Source of the DNA: a virus
DNA length: 22,549 nt
Virus record (IMG/VR): IMGVR_UViG_3300008954_000300
Coordinates: 1 to 22,549 of that record
Direction: 5' to 3' (one strand)
In this document: positions 13,681 to 21,945 of the stretch, piece after piece
Layout of the letters: each line of letters opens with the position of its first letter
Position numbering within the stretch: the first letter of the stretch is position 1
Translations under genes and position numbers: made by a program
The notes under the pieces: model-generated
What the model was told of the DNA's origin: nothing
What the model saw: the letters and a program-made list of their open reading frames with translations, nothing else
Database searches by the model: none

Positions 13681-14484
13681 TTAGGCGCCGGTGGCGGCCG
13701 TGCTGTTAGGCAAAGCATAAACCACGGTCATACGGGTACGGCCGGCGGTGCCGTCTTGGCCGCCGGTGGTCACCACGCCGCTGATAACTCGCGCGGTGGC
13801 CAAATAACGCCGGCGGGTGTGGTCGCCGGCTGTTTCGCCGCCGTCCAGGTCTGCACCTTCTTTTCCGCCGGTCAATCCGAAACTGATAGACTCGCCGGCC
13901 AGCAAGTCGGTGGCCTTGAGATTAACGGCTGTGTAGATGCCATTCGGGTCGGTGGCGTCTCCAACGTCCAGTAAAGCGCTGGTGCCGTCGTCCCACAATG
14001 CCACTGCGTGGACGATAACGTCCAGCAAGGTAGCGCCTGCGGGGACGTTTACGCTGCCGGTGTAGGTTGTGTCGCCGTCCTCGGTGAACGTCACCTCTTC
14101 GGCCACGATAGCGCCGCCCGCGGCGCTGCTGGCTGGCAGCCGCAAGACTTCGATTTCGCTACCGTCGCCGCTGGCCGCTTCTAGGGCAATTCCCCAACGT
14201 GGGCCGCTGACCGTCGCGGAAACTTTGCCGCTGGCAGCTGCGTAGACTTCTGCGTACTGCGTAATAGCGCCGGCGGCCACCGCTCGTACTGATCCCGCTG
14301 CGTTAGTCAATCGGACGGCGCCTTTTGTATCGCCGGCCAGGCTTAGTTCCTCCATGACTCCGATTTCGTCGTCAGTAATACCGGCCGCGGCCAGGTTGCT
14401 ACTGGACAGGTGCACGCGAATTCCGCGGCCTAGCGCGGCGTTATTCGGAAAGCTGCGAACGTCGCCATATACTTTAGCGGTCAT
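13681..14484 (-). CDS. Two-domain capsid decoration protein (DUF2190-like plus C-terminal beta domain)
   Basis: The 267-residue product precedes the major capsid gene, the slot of lambda gpD. Residues 1-120 resemble DUF2190 capsid-cement proteins, with LAGDTKGAVRLTNAAGSVR, AEVYAAASGKVSATV and WGIALEAASGDGSEIEVL. Residues 130-267 form a second domain, with VPAGATLLDVIVHAVALWDDG and RMTVVYALPN, resembling a jelly-roll or surface beta domain. Decoration proteins bind capsid threefold sites and stabilise the packed head. The added domain would be exposed on the head. GAGG lies 10 bases upstream of ATG 14484. Confidence 0.8.
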   Translation of the reverse strand: MTAKVYGDVRSFPNNAALGRGIRVHLSSSNLAAAGITDDEIGVMEELSLAGDTKGAVRLTNAAGSVRAVAAGAITQYAEVYAAASGKVSATVSGPRWGIALEAASGDGSEIEVLRLPASSAAGGAIVAEEVTFTEDGDTTYTGSVNVPAGATLLDVIVHAVALWDDGTSALLDVGDATDPNGIYTAVNLKATDLLAGESISFGLTGGKEGADLDGGETAGDHTRRRYLATARVISGVVTTGGQDGTAGRTRMTVVYALPNSTAATGA

Positions 14485-14520
14485 AGTTCCAAGTCCTCGG
14501 TTTGGTTCGGTTGGTTAGGT
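14485..14520 (-). promoter_or_regulatory. AACC-rich leader and Shine-Dalgarno site of the decoration gene
   Basis: The leader reads CCTAACCAACCGAACCAAAC, then CGAGGACTTGGAACT before the ATG. GAGG is at 14498-14495. The upstream part is almost free of G and T, so it should be unstructured and may help translation. Confidence 0.55.
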
Positions 14521-14549
14521 CGGTTGGGGTCGGGCGGGCCAGGGCCAGG

Positions 14550-15011
14550 TTAGCTGGCCGGCTGTTCCTCGAGTTTTTCGATAATCTGGCGCTGGCGTTT
14601 GCGGCCGGGGTTCGTGGCCAGTAGATAGGCTGCGTGCAAGTTCGGCTGGCGGGCCGCCACCGTGCGGATAGCCTGCGTTCGTCGTTCGCGGTTGGGGTTC
14701 GCTCCGCAAATAGCCGTTACGGCCTGGTTGAAGTCCTCCACTGCGTTACCGCTTTGGCCCTGGTCCGCCGCAGCGGCGCTGGCCGTGGTTAGCGGTGGGT
14801 GGCCAATAGCCAGCGGGCTGGCGGGCGGTGCGGGCGTGTCTTCCGGCTGTTCGGCCGCGGCCCGCAATTTCGCGTTTTCGTCGGCCTGCAGGTTGGCGAA
14901 TTGAATTGCCGCCGTCTGCAGGTCGTTGCCGGCTACTTGCTGCTCCTCTCGCCAATCGGCCGTGCTACTCGGGAAGTTGTCTCGCAATTCTTGTAGGGTT
15001 GCGGCTGCCAT
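14550..15011 (-). CDS. Nested scaffold protein, in frame within the protease gene (lambda Nu3-like)
   Basis: An internal ATG at 15011 (Met357 of the protease) immediately follows the acidic linker. It would give a 153-residue protein beginning MAAATLQELRDNF, made of helical Ala/Gln/Glu-rich sequence and a Pro-rich stretch. In lambda, Nu3 scaffold is made from an internal start in gene C in this same arrangement. The 20 bases upstream are purine-rich (AAAGAAAGCGAAAAGAAC) but lack a perfect Shine-Dalgarno core. The call is an inference from architecture. Confidence 0.5.
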   Translation of the reverse strand: MAAATLQELRDNFPSSTADWREEQQVAGNDLQTAAIQFANLQADENAKLRAAAEQPEDTPAPPASPLAIGHPPLTTASAAAADQGQSGNAVEDFNQAVTAICGANPNRERRTQAIRTVAARQPNLHAAYLLATNPGRKRQRQIIEKLEEQPAS

Positions 15012-16079
15012 GTTCTTTTCGCTTTCTTTGTCGTCGGCTGCGTCGTCCTCGTCGGTCGGTCTCTTGTCGGCCTCTTCGGCGTCGTCTTCGTCGGGCGGAC
15101 TGTCCGCGCCTTCGTCGTCTTCGTCGTCTTCGGCGTTAAAGAATACCTGAGACGTGGCAGGCCGCGCGCCTGGTCTGTCAATTGCAGCCAATAACGTCTG
15201 ATAGGCTGCGTCGAAAGTTCCGATCTCGTCAATTAGGCCTAGGGCCTGCGCTTCGCTCGCCGGGTGGATGCGGCCGTCTGCTAACTTTGCCGCGGCGGCC
15301 GGGGTCATCCCGCGGCCGCGGGCCACCAGGTTTAGGTAGCTCTCGTTGAGGCTTTCAACTATGCGTTGCATTTCGTCTAGCTGGGCCTTGGTTACGGGTG
15401 TGCCGGGTGTTCCCATGCCTTTGAATTCGCCGGCCTTCACTACGTGCACTTCCACGCCTAGCTGGGCCGCCCGCTCGCTAGAATCCACCACTACCGCAAA
15501 AGTGCCCATGGCGCCATATAGGCAGCTGCTGCAGTTCGCCGTGATCCGGCCGGCCTGGCTGGCTACAGATACGCCAGCGCTGGCTACCATGTCCTCGGCA
15601 AAGGCGTGGACAGGTTTCGCCAGGGCAAACCTGGCTACCTCGTTGGCCAGGTCGCTGTTACCCTTGGCCGTTCCCCCTGGCGTGTCCATGATTAGCATAG
15701 CCGCGCGGACTGTCGGGTCTTTCCTGGCAGCTGCCAATTGCTGGCGCACTCGCACGGTGCTAGTGCCGGCCTGGGCGCTGCCGACTGCCTTCATCGTCGG
15801 CCCGCTGATCGGAATTAGGGCCACGCCGTCTGCGGTCATATCAAACGCGCGGCGGGCGTTCCTCGAAACGGCCACCGCTTCGTTGCGAGGGTCGCTGGTA
15901 TGCGCTCGCAAGTCCAGGCTATTTATACGCTCAACCATCGGCGTAAATACCTGCGGATAGACTGCCCAAACGCCAAAATAGTCGGCCAGGTTCGGCACTC
16001 GTGCGCCGATAGCCTGTGGCATAATGCTAGCCGGTTCTAGCGTGCTGAACGTCTCGAGCTGCTGCAGGTTGCTAGGCAC
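14550..16079 (-). CDS. S49-family capsid maturation protease with C-terminal scaffold region
   Basis: The 509-residue protein has an SppA/lambda-C-like S49 serine protease domain at about 60-300. The nucleophile is probably Ser167 in MVASAGVS. The general base is probably Lys220 in KAGEFKGMGTPGTP, 53 residues later, as in SppA. An Asp/Glu-rich linker (315-355) leads to a helical, Ala/Gln-rich C-terminus (360-509) suited to a scaffold. It would cleave scaffold and head proteins inside the procapsid. I chose GTG 16079 because GGAGG lies eight bases upstream; the longer open frame back to 16169 lies within the portal gene. It overlaps the portal stop by eight bases. Confidence 0.9.
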   Translation of the reverse strand: MPSNLQQLETFSTLEPASIMPQAIGARVPNLADYFGVWAVYPQVFTPMVERINSLDLRAHTSDPRNEAVAVSRNARRAFDMTADGVALIPISGPTMKAVGSAQAGTSTVRVRQQLAAARKDPTVRAAMLIMDTPGGTAKGNSDLANEVARFALAKPVHAFAEDMVASAGVSVASQAGRITANCSSCLYGAMGTFAVVVDSSERAAQLGVEVHVVKAGEFKGMGTPGTPVTKAQLDEMQRIVESLNESYLNLVARGRGMTPAAAAKLADGRIHPASEAQALGLIDEIGTFDAAYQTLLAAIDRPGARPATSQVFFNAEDDEDDEGADSPPDEDDAEEADKRPTDEDDAADDKESEKNMAAATLQELRDNFPSSTADWREEQQVAGNDLQTAAIQFANLQADENAKLRAAAEQPEDTPAPPASPLAIGHPPLTTASAAAADQGQSGNAVEDFNQAVTAICGANPNRERRTQAIRTVAARQPNLHAAYLLATNPGRKRQRQIIEKLEEQPAS

Positions 16080-17844
16080 TTTGCGGCCCTCCGTTATTGC
16101 TGTTGTTGGGTGGTGGTGGGTCGCCGGCGGCCATCGTGAGCTGCACGCCAGTGGCGCTTCCACCGCCATAGCGTAACTCGGCCGCTACCTTTGCCACGTC
16201 TAGTTCTAGGTCGCCGTTTGCCGCGACTATTCCGCGGGCGGCCTCTAGACTCTTGGCAAAATACTCGCCGCGGTCGGCTAGAATTTCGTCGTCTACCTCT
16301 TCGATGTCTTGGCCGCGGGTGGCTAGGATCTCCCGCCGGCTGCGTAGCTGCCTATTCTCGGCTAGGTTCTCGGCCGCGGCGTCCTCCATCGGCTTAACGT
16401 AGGGCCATCCTTTGGGCCTAAACTGCACGCGGTCTAGGTCTCGGCCAGCGTCTACTGCGGCGGCTAGTCTTGGGTCGTATTCGTGGTGGCCTTGTGTTGT
16501 CCACTGTCGTAGCTTCCAGCGGTACGTGGGCCGGTGGCGGGTAGCAATAACGTGTCGCTGCAATTCTTCTAGCCGCAATTTCACCTGGTCAAAGGTCATC
16601 CGGCCGCCGTGAAAGTTCGTTAGGCTGCCGTCTAGTAGCAAGAATGATAGGGGCAGGTCTAAATTAACGGCCAGCATGGTTAGCAGTAGGGCGGACTGCT
16701 CGAAGTAGCCGCTACCGGGCATGTTGGCATTCCAGCCTTGCAAGTCCCAACCGCGGGGCGTCTTGAATACTTGCGCTGGCTCGCCTTGCTGCTCCACGAT
16801 AACCGATTCCAGGCCTAGGCCCATCTCTTCGGCAAAGCGGTCGCCGGCCTGGGGCAGTTCTTCGCCATCCATAACGGGCGGGCCAGGCGGGCCGGTGCTG
16901 GTCATTAGGTAGCTAATGAGGCTACGGCGCAGTGCGCTTTTGATGTGCGCGTAGTTTAGATCGTCAAAACCGTTCATTGCGTCGCGCGGCGGTGATAGCC
17001 GGCTGATTCCGCGGCGCTGGCTAAATCGGTGCGTGAATCCGGCATAAAAGGCTAACTGGTTGCCGGCCGGGTCGTATTGTTTATAGAAGTGGGTGCCGGC
17101 CTGTCGTGTCACGCGGTTTAGGTAGCTCAAACTGGCCGGGGTGACGTGCCAGCCTACCGTGCGGCCGTTTCGCACTTCCGCGCCGTGCATAATTCCGTTC
17201 TGCGATTGGCCGGTGGACTGGTGCAGGTAGGGGCTGCGTATGTGGTGCGCTTCCCAAGTTTGCAGGGCGCCCATGGCCAGCGGTATGTGCAAAATATCGC
17301 CGTCCACCACTTCGTTAAAAAACGACTGCGAAACGATAGAATTAAAGTCGCGGGCCATCTCCCAATCGCATAGCCGCTTGTCGCCGGTCCAGTGGAGCCA
17401 TTTTTCCTTTAGTAGCCGGTCTAGCGGTTTGTCGCCGGTGGCCGGGTCTAGCCGAATCTGCGTCAAGCGTAGGTTAGCGATTAGCCGGTTTACGGCCTGC
17501 TCCACCAGGGGGTGGTTCCGCACGGCCGCCCTGGCTCGCTCCATCATTAGGTAATAATTGCGGGCCGTTCCGTAGTGGTAGTCTGCATCACTGCCTAGCG
17601 GGTCGATACCGGCCGGCGTGGGGTTCATCCGGTTTGACTCGCCAGCTAGATAGCTGCTTTGCGGGTCTTGCGGCGCGGCGGCCCGCTTGGCGTAGTGTTC
17701 GCGGTCCAGTTCAAGCAGTCGGTTTAGCGTCTCATGCTGGCCCTGTGCCGCGGGTGCAGTCTTCGCGGGCTGCCGGCCATTGGCGGGCAGGATAGGCCGG
17801 CCGGTGGTCGGCGGTTTGTGGCCGTTTCCGTTCGTGGTGCTCAT
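16072..17844 (-). CDS. Phage portal protein, lambda gpB-like
   Basis: The 590-residue protein has the layout of lambda-family portals. An early region, ARNYYLMMERARAAVRNHPL at about 93-112, is followed by VVDGDILHIPLAMG and then HRFSQRRGISRLSPPRDAMN. A central ALLLTMLAVNLDLPLSFLLLDG lies near the crown/stem region, with NFHGGRMTFDQVKLRLEELQ after it. Portals form the dodecameric ring at one vertex that passes DNA and binds terminase. The N-terminal 60 residues are Pro- and Gln-rich and look disordered. ATG 17844 has no clear Shine-Dalgarno site, so translation may depend on the gene just upstream, whose stop is six bases away. Confidence 0.93.
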   Translation of the reverse strand: MSTTNGNGHKPPTTGRPILPANGRQPAKTAPAAQGQHETLNRLLELDREHYAKRAAAPQDPQSSYLAGESNRMNPTPAGIDPLGSDADYHYGTARNYYLMMERARAAVRNHPLVEQAVNRLIANLRLTQIRLDPATGDKPLDRLLKEKWLHWTGDKRLCDWEMARDFNSIVSQSFFNEVVDGDILHIPLAMGALQTWEAHHIRSPYLHQSTGQSQNGIMHGAEVRNGRTVGWHVTPASLSYLNRVTRQAGTHFYKQYDPAGNQLAFYAGFTHRFSQRRGISRLSPPRDAMNGFDDLNYAHIKSALRRSLISYLMTSTGPPGPPVMDGEELPQAGDRFAEEMGLGLESVIVEQQGEPAQVFKTPRGWDLQGWNANMPGSGYFEQSALLLTMLAVNLDLPLSFLLLDGSLTNFHGGRMTFDQVKLRLEELQRHVIATRHRPTYRWKLRQWTTQGHHEYDPRLAAAVDAGRDLDRVQFRPKGWPYVKPMEDAAAENLAENRQLRSRREILATRGQDIEEVDDEILADRGEYFAKSLEAARGIVAANGDLELDVAKVAAELRYGGGSATGVQLTMAAGDPPPPNNSNNGGPQSA

Positions 17845-17850
17845 ATCGGG

Positions 17851-18165
17851 TTAACTGTTTCCCGTATAGCCGCGGAATGTCGAGAAGTCGGCGTGCGTTA
17901 CGTTCGGGTTAGCTTTACGTTGGGCCTCGGTGCGGGTCCGGTTCGCCGCCAGCCAGGCCTGCGCGGCGCGTAGCTCGCCTTGCAGCACTTGCACATTAAA
18001 TGCCACGGTCTCGCCGTCTCGGCCACTGCTGGCTGCGTAGTGCAACCGCCGGCGGATAGCGGCTATGTATCGCTCGGCCTTCGCGGTGTCGTGGTCGGTG
18101 TCGTAGTCGCTAGTGGCGGCTAAAACGGTTTCGATACCCGCTAGGGTGGTTAGGTCGTCGGCCAT
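17851..18165 (-). CDS. Small head-completion protein candidate (gpW position)
   Basis: This 104-residue protein lies just before the portal, where lambda has gpW. A helix (HDTAKAERYIAAIRRRLHYA) is followed by a short turn and strand (RDGETVAFN) and a second helix (VLQGELRAAQAWLAANRT). This helix-hairpin-helix outline resembles gpW, although the protein is longer and sequence similarity is not evident by eye. gpW-type proteins stabilise packed DNA and prepare the connector for tail attachment. The C-terminus is polar. Confidence 0.6.
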   Translation of the reverse strand: MADDLTTLAGIETVLAATSDYDTDHDTAKAERYIAAIRRRLHYAASSGRDGETVAFNVQVLQGELRAAQAWLAANRTRTEAQRKANPNVTHADFSTFRGYTGNS

Positions 18166-18219
18166 GGTCCGAATAATAGCGGGCCCGCGGTCGGCGGTAA
18201 AATCGGGCGCTACGGGTTT

Positions 18220-18546
18220 TTACTGGCTGGCGGCCGGTTGCTCTGCCGGCGGTTTCGGTTTGGCCTTGGCCGGCCGCTTGGCGGCTACCTGGCGGGCTAG
18301 TTCTTCTAGTAGCCATCGCACTGCGCCCTGCGGGTTGGTCACTCGCCGCGGGCCACGCCTGCAATTCGGGCCGCAGTTGCTGCACGCCTTTGCGTCGTCC
18401 AGGCCGGCCGCCAGCTGTCGCAGGGCCGTGCCCTGTTCTCGCGTTAGGTGTAGGTCTAGGTGCGTTCGGAATGGCGCCGCGTCTGCGGTGGTGTCCATCG
18501 GTGCGGCTATCGTTACCTTGCTCGGTGCTCGTTTTCGTTTGGCCAT
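18220..18546 (-). CDS. Small basic Cys-containing protein, unknown function
   Basis: I do not recognise this 108-residue protein. It starts with a basic patch (MAKRKRAPSK), then LDLHLTREQGTALRQLAAGL, which could be a strand followed by a helix as in ribbon-helix-helix folds. A CSNCGPNC motif near the middle could bind a metal. A helix (GAVRWLLEELARQV) and a Lys/Pro/Ala-rich tail end it. The gene sits between the large terminase and gpW-position genes with AAGGA before ATG 18546. A DNA-binding or packaging accessory role is possible. Confidence 0.65.
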   Translation of the reverse strand: MAKRKRAPSKVTIAAPMDTTADAAPFRTHLDLHLTREQGTALRQLAAGLDDAKACSNCGPNCRRGPRRVTNPQGAVRWLLEELARQVAAKRPAKAKPKPPAEQPAASQ

Positions 18547-18558
18547 AGTCGTAATTCC

Positions 18559-20838
18559 TTACCAGCGGTTGCGCCCCATGTTGCCACCAGGTCGGCCGCC
18601 ACCGCGGGGCCGCCTGGTCGGCGTGCGCTTTGCGGGTGGTGGTTCTAGCGTCTGCGCCGGCGGGGCTGCAGGTTTGGGTGGTGGTTTTGTTTTCGCCGCA
18701 GCTGCCGGGGCCGTCGCAGCTGTCGGCTGTTTCGCCGCCGTCTGTTTTACGTTGCGCAGTAGTTTAACGCCACAGATATTAGCGGCCACGTTCGCCATAT
18801 AGCTGGCGTCTAGGTAGTGGTTGTTGTCTGATTTGGTCATCCAGTACCGCTTTAGCCGGCCGTCTACAATTTCTTCTACCTCGGCCTCGGCGGTAATATG
18901 TTTGGAATAGGCAAAGTGCCGCTTTCGGTGATCTCGGTTCTTGGGGTCGGTCGGTGCGCCGTGGTTGTGCATGGCGCCAACTTGGCCGGGGTCGGTTAGC
19001 CAGCGGTCATGTTCCCATGCTTTCCAGCGGTCTGCGTCCATGCCGACTAGCCAGACGCCCTGGCCCGCGGTGGGTCGGTGGGACATAAACCAACCGTCGC
19101 CACTTCTGCGAGTCGCGGTTTGGCCTTGGCCGTCTGAAAAGTTCGGTTTAGCGCAGCCGCCACTGCGCCCGAATCCCATGGCGGGCATTAGGCCGTGGCC
19201 CCACTCTTCGGTGGCCAGGTAGACGGCCTCGGTACGCCAGCCGGCGTCTACCAGCGCTAATTTTATCGGCAGCTGCTCGCCGCCCTCTCTCACGTAGGGG
19301 CTGTCCTGCCAGTCTTCCATGCGTTCTAAGATCGTGCGCCGGATGGCCAGGTCTAGGCCTTCGTCGCTGCCCACCACGGTGCCGTGCACTTCTTGGATGC
19401 CGTAGTCTATCGTGTACCCGGTGCCGTTTATCTCCCACGCGCGGACGGTCCAGTGCAGCGCTATTTTGCGCACGTCAATACCAGCGGTTAGGCATACCAC
19501 GCCTGGCGGTATCCTCTTGCGCGGGTAGCCGCTTACCTGGTGCTGTACTCGGTAGGCGGTTAGGCCGGTGTCTAATGCGGCGGCCTCTTCGGGCGGGCTG
19601 TTGTCGTATTCGGTAGCCACTGCTTCTGCGCCAAGCCGGGCCACCAGGTTATAGTAGGCCTGCACTGCGGATAGCTCGGCCTGGCTGCCATCCGGTAGGG
19701 TGCTCTGGTCGTATCGGTTGGGGTTCGCCACTTCGTGGCCGCGGTCCATCTCGGCGCGGTTATCGATGTAGAATTGATGGGCGCCGCGGGCGTGTTCGTC
19801 GTCGCCCTGGCCGCTGGCGAATTGTTCAAGGGCCTGCAGTCGCATAGCCTGGTATTCTTCCCATAGCTCGAGGTTTGCCGGCGGTTTCACCATGAAACGG
19901 TGGCGTTGGCCTTTCCATGTGGGCTTTTGGGCCGGGTCTGTATACCAGGCGCTGACACACTCGGTGCGCTGAATCGTCGTTAGCATCACTCGAGCCATCG
20001 GCCGTTTTTGGCCGGCCAGGCCCGCAATATTGCGTTCTATCTTTCGCACCAGTTTGGCGGCCTGGTCGCTACTGTTTACGGTCTCGTCGGTGTCGGGGTC
20101 GTCAATTACGGCCACGTCTGGCCGCTGGTTGCCTACCTTTAGGCCGCGGACTGCGGCGTCTAGCCCGCGGGTGGCGAATATGCCGCGGCTACCAGGTGCG
20201 CCGGGGACTTTGGGCAGCTGTACGCGGCGTCCGCACCACTGGAATTTGCTAGAAACGGGGCCGTAGGGTTCGCCGGTGTCGTGGCGGTTGCCGCTTATGA
20301 GCTGGTAGTGCGCACGGTTCGGGGTGTTCTCTAGGGCCGCAACCGGGGTGCATACTTCGGGATAGTCGGCCTGCAGCCGTTTTGATTCGTCGTCTATGAA
20401 AAGTGCTTTCCACGTCGCTAGGCTGTTCTCTGCATCGCCGCCGGTGGCGCTGAACAATACAGCAAACCGAGATTGGCCGGTCAGAAGGGACCACGCTAGC
20501 ACGCACTCGCATAGGGTCGTTTTACCTTCGCCGCGGCTGGCGGCTATCGCCTGGTCGCCGCCGTGAACCACGGCCGCGCGTAGCGCTTCGATCATGGCCA
20601 GCTGCTGCTCTGTGAAGGCGTCGGTAAAAATGTGGTGAAAGTACCAGCGTAGCCAGCGGGCTAGGTTCTGCTCGAGCATATCGCGCCGCCGGCGGTGCTC
20701 GCACGGTGGGACAATCACCAGGCGGGCGGTGGCCGCGGCCGCCCGTTTGCGGGCGCTATCCTTCGCGCGCACGGTGGGCCGCGCTCGCGGTGGCGCAGCT
20801 ACGGCCTTCGCCGGTGGCGGTGGGGCGGTGGGAAACAT
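18559..20838 (-). CDS. terL: Terminase large subunit
   Basis: The 759-residue packaging motor has both expected domains. The ATPase has a Walker A ASRGEGKTT at 100-108 and a Walker B AVIDDPDTDE at 243-252, with MLTTIQRT (285-292) at the coupling-motif position. The nuclease starts near 445, with a catalytic-type Asp in TAGIDVR (Asp455), a second acidic site in ALVDAGWRTEA and a late DASYMANVAA. It cuts concatemeric DNA and drives it into the procapsid. The first 50 residues and the last 60 are Pro/Ala/Lys-rich and probably disordered. ATG 20838 follows the stop of the small-subunit gene by one base (TAATATG). Confidence 0.94.
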   Translation of the reverse strand: MFPTAPPPPAKAVAAPPRARPTVRAKDSARKRAAAATARLVIVPPCEHRRRRDMLEQNLARWLRWYFHHIFTDAFTEQQLAMIEALRAAVVHGGDQAIAASRGEGKTTLCECVLAWSLLTGQSRFAVLFSATGGDAENSLATWKALFIDDESKRLQADYPEVCTPVAALENTPNRAHYQLISGNRHDTGEPYGPVSSKFQWCGRRVQLPKVPGAPGSRGIFATRGLDAAVRGLKVGNQRPDVAVIDDPDTDETVNSSDQAAKLVRKIERNIAGLAGQKRPMARVMLTTIQRTECVSAWYTDPAQKPTWKGQRHRFMVKPPANLELWEEYQAMRLQALEQFASGQGDDEHARGAHQFYIDNRAEMDRGHEVANPNRYDQSTLPDGSQAELSAVQAYYNLVARLGAEAVATEYDNSPPEEAAALDTGLTAYRVQHQVSGYPRKRIPPGVVCLTAGIDVRKIALHWTVRAWEINGTGYTIDYGIQEVHGTVVGSDEGLDLAIRRTILERMEDWQDSPYVREGGEQLPIKLALVDAGWRTEAVYLATEEWGHGLMPAMGFGRSGGCAKPNFSDGQGQTATRRSGDGWFMSHRPTAGQGVWLVGMDADRWKAWEHDRWLTDPGQVGAMHNHGAPTDPKNRDHRKRHFAYSKHITAEAEVEEIVDGRLKRYWMTKSDNNHYLDASYMANVAANICGVKLLRNVKQTAAKQPTAATAPAAAAKTKPPPKPAAPPAQTLEPPPAKRTPTRRPRGGGRPGGNMGRNRW

Positions 20839-20839
20839 A

Positions 20840-21103
20840 TTACATTTCCGCCATAGTCTTGGCCGCGCGTAACGCTATAGCCAGGTCGCCTAACTCGAGG
20901 GCGCGGCGGTAGATTTCCCTATAAGCGTTTAGCGCCCATCCTCGCAGGGCCGCGGGGTCGGTGTTGGCGTCGTTGGCCAGGCTTTCGGCCACCGCGGTTA
21001 GGGTCGCCGCCTGGTCGGCGGTTGGGTGGTGGTGGGCCAGGGCCTCGCTGATGGAATCCATAGTCTGGCCGGCCACTAGCCAGGCTTTTACCTCGGCCAC
21101 CAC
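20840..21103 (-). CDS. Terminase small subunit-like protein, start uncertain
   Basis: The product (87 residues from GTG 21103) is all-helical: KAWLVAGQTMDSISEALA (a possible helix-turn-helix), AATLTAVAESLAND, then a C-terminal GWALNAYREIYRRALELGDL-type helix that may mediate oligomerisation or binding to the large subunit. Position just before terL supports a small terminase role. The frame is open for 24 codons upstream of GTG 21103, starting right after an in-frame TGA. That section (AIDDQPTTPADPQLPAATAS) looks like a natural N-terminus but has no ATG, GTG or TTG. The well-placed ATG at 21176, overlapping the upstream stop, is in another frame. Confidence 0.7.
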   Translation of the reverse strand: MVAEVKAWLVAGQTMDSISEALAHHHPTADQAATLTAVAESLANDANTDPAALRGWALNAYREIYRRALELGDLAIALRAAKTMAEM

Positions 21104-21175
21104 TGCGGCCTGGCTGGCTGTCGCAGCGGGCAGCTGCGGGTCTGCGGGCGTGGTTGGTTGGTCGTCTATCGCGCA

Positions 21176-21931
21176 TCACTCCGCGGGCCTGGTCGGTATA
21201 ACGTGCTTCTTGTTGAATTGGCCGGTTAGGCGCCGGGTGTTCTCGTCGGCGCACAACTGACTCACCCAACTACGATGAAACTCGAGCAAACCACGGTCTT
21301 GGCATATCATAAACTGCTCGGCCATCGCGCAGCTGCGTAGGTTGGCGCTGCCTTCGATCACGTAGGCGCGGCCGTCGTCCATCTCGAATAACTGCACCTT
21401 GGTATGGTTCCTGGCGCACTTTAGTACGCTGCCGCGGTCGTGCAATTCGCTCCATAGCTTTTGACATAGGCCAGGCTCTAGCGCTTCATGCAATACGCTG
21501 CAACATAATTCAACGTGGCCAATTCGGCCGGCGTCCATTTCTCGCAGTAGCGCCGCGGCGTTTCGCTTATTAAATCCTAGCGTGGTGATGTCGAGCCGTT
21601 CGCAGCGGGCGCCGGCCAGGTCAACCAGTGCGGGTATTACGTCGAAAAAGCAAAAAGTGCCGTTGATAATTGCGTGCAGGGCCTCGCCGGGGTCTGGCAG
21701 CCGTTTTAGTAGGTCGGCCGCTTTACGCACTCTCTGCAGGTCTTCGTGGCTATGTTTTAGGGCGGTGCGATAGTGGGTGTGCTGGCCTAAGATACCGCCT
21801 AGCGGTGCGTTCTTTATCAGTTCGCCTTTTATTTTGTCCTTCGTGGCCGCCCTGGCCTGCAGGCCGGCCGGGCCGGTGGTCGCGGGGGCGGCCCGCTGGG
21901 CCAATAGCGGGTTTTTGTGTCTCTCGATCAT
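21176..21931 (-). CDS. Phospholipase D-like protein with a single HKD-type motif
   Basis: The 251-residue protein has one PLD signature near its C-terminus: H176-T-K178 in NHTKVQLFE and GSAN at 194-197. The usual Asp of HxK(x4)D is Glu183 here. Single-motif members, such as the Nuc endonuclease, act as dimers and cut DNA; others act on phospholipids. Residues 1-60 are basic. I chose ATG 21931 because it starts 14 bases past the oxygenase stop, whereas the longer open frame runs deep into that gene. Its stop overlaps an ATG as TGATG. Location beside the terminase genes suggests a DNA-related task, but that is inference. Confidence 0.8.
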   Translation of the reverse strand: MIERHKNPLLAQRAAPATTGPAGLQARAATKDKIKGELIKNAPLGGILGQHTHYRTALKHSHEDLQRVRKAADLLKRLPDPGEALHAIINGTFCFFDVIPALVDLAGARCERLDITTLGFNKRNAAALLREMDAGRIGHVELCCSVLHEALEPGLCQKLWSELHDRGSVLKCARNHTKVQLFEMDDGRAYVIEGSANLRSCAMAEQFMICQDRGLLEFHRSWVSQLCADENTRRLTGQFNKKHVIPTRPAE

Positions 21932-21945
21932 GTGGCAGGTTCGCC

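Noticed and set aside
20919-21176. Frame starting at ATG 21176 (MRDRRPTNHARRP...)
   Set aside because: Start position is attractive (TGATG overlap), but the product is Arg/Gly/Pro low complexity and overlaps the helical small terminase-like frame. Kept only as the frame-conflict finding.
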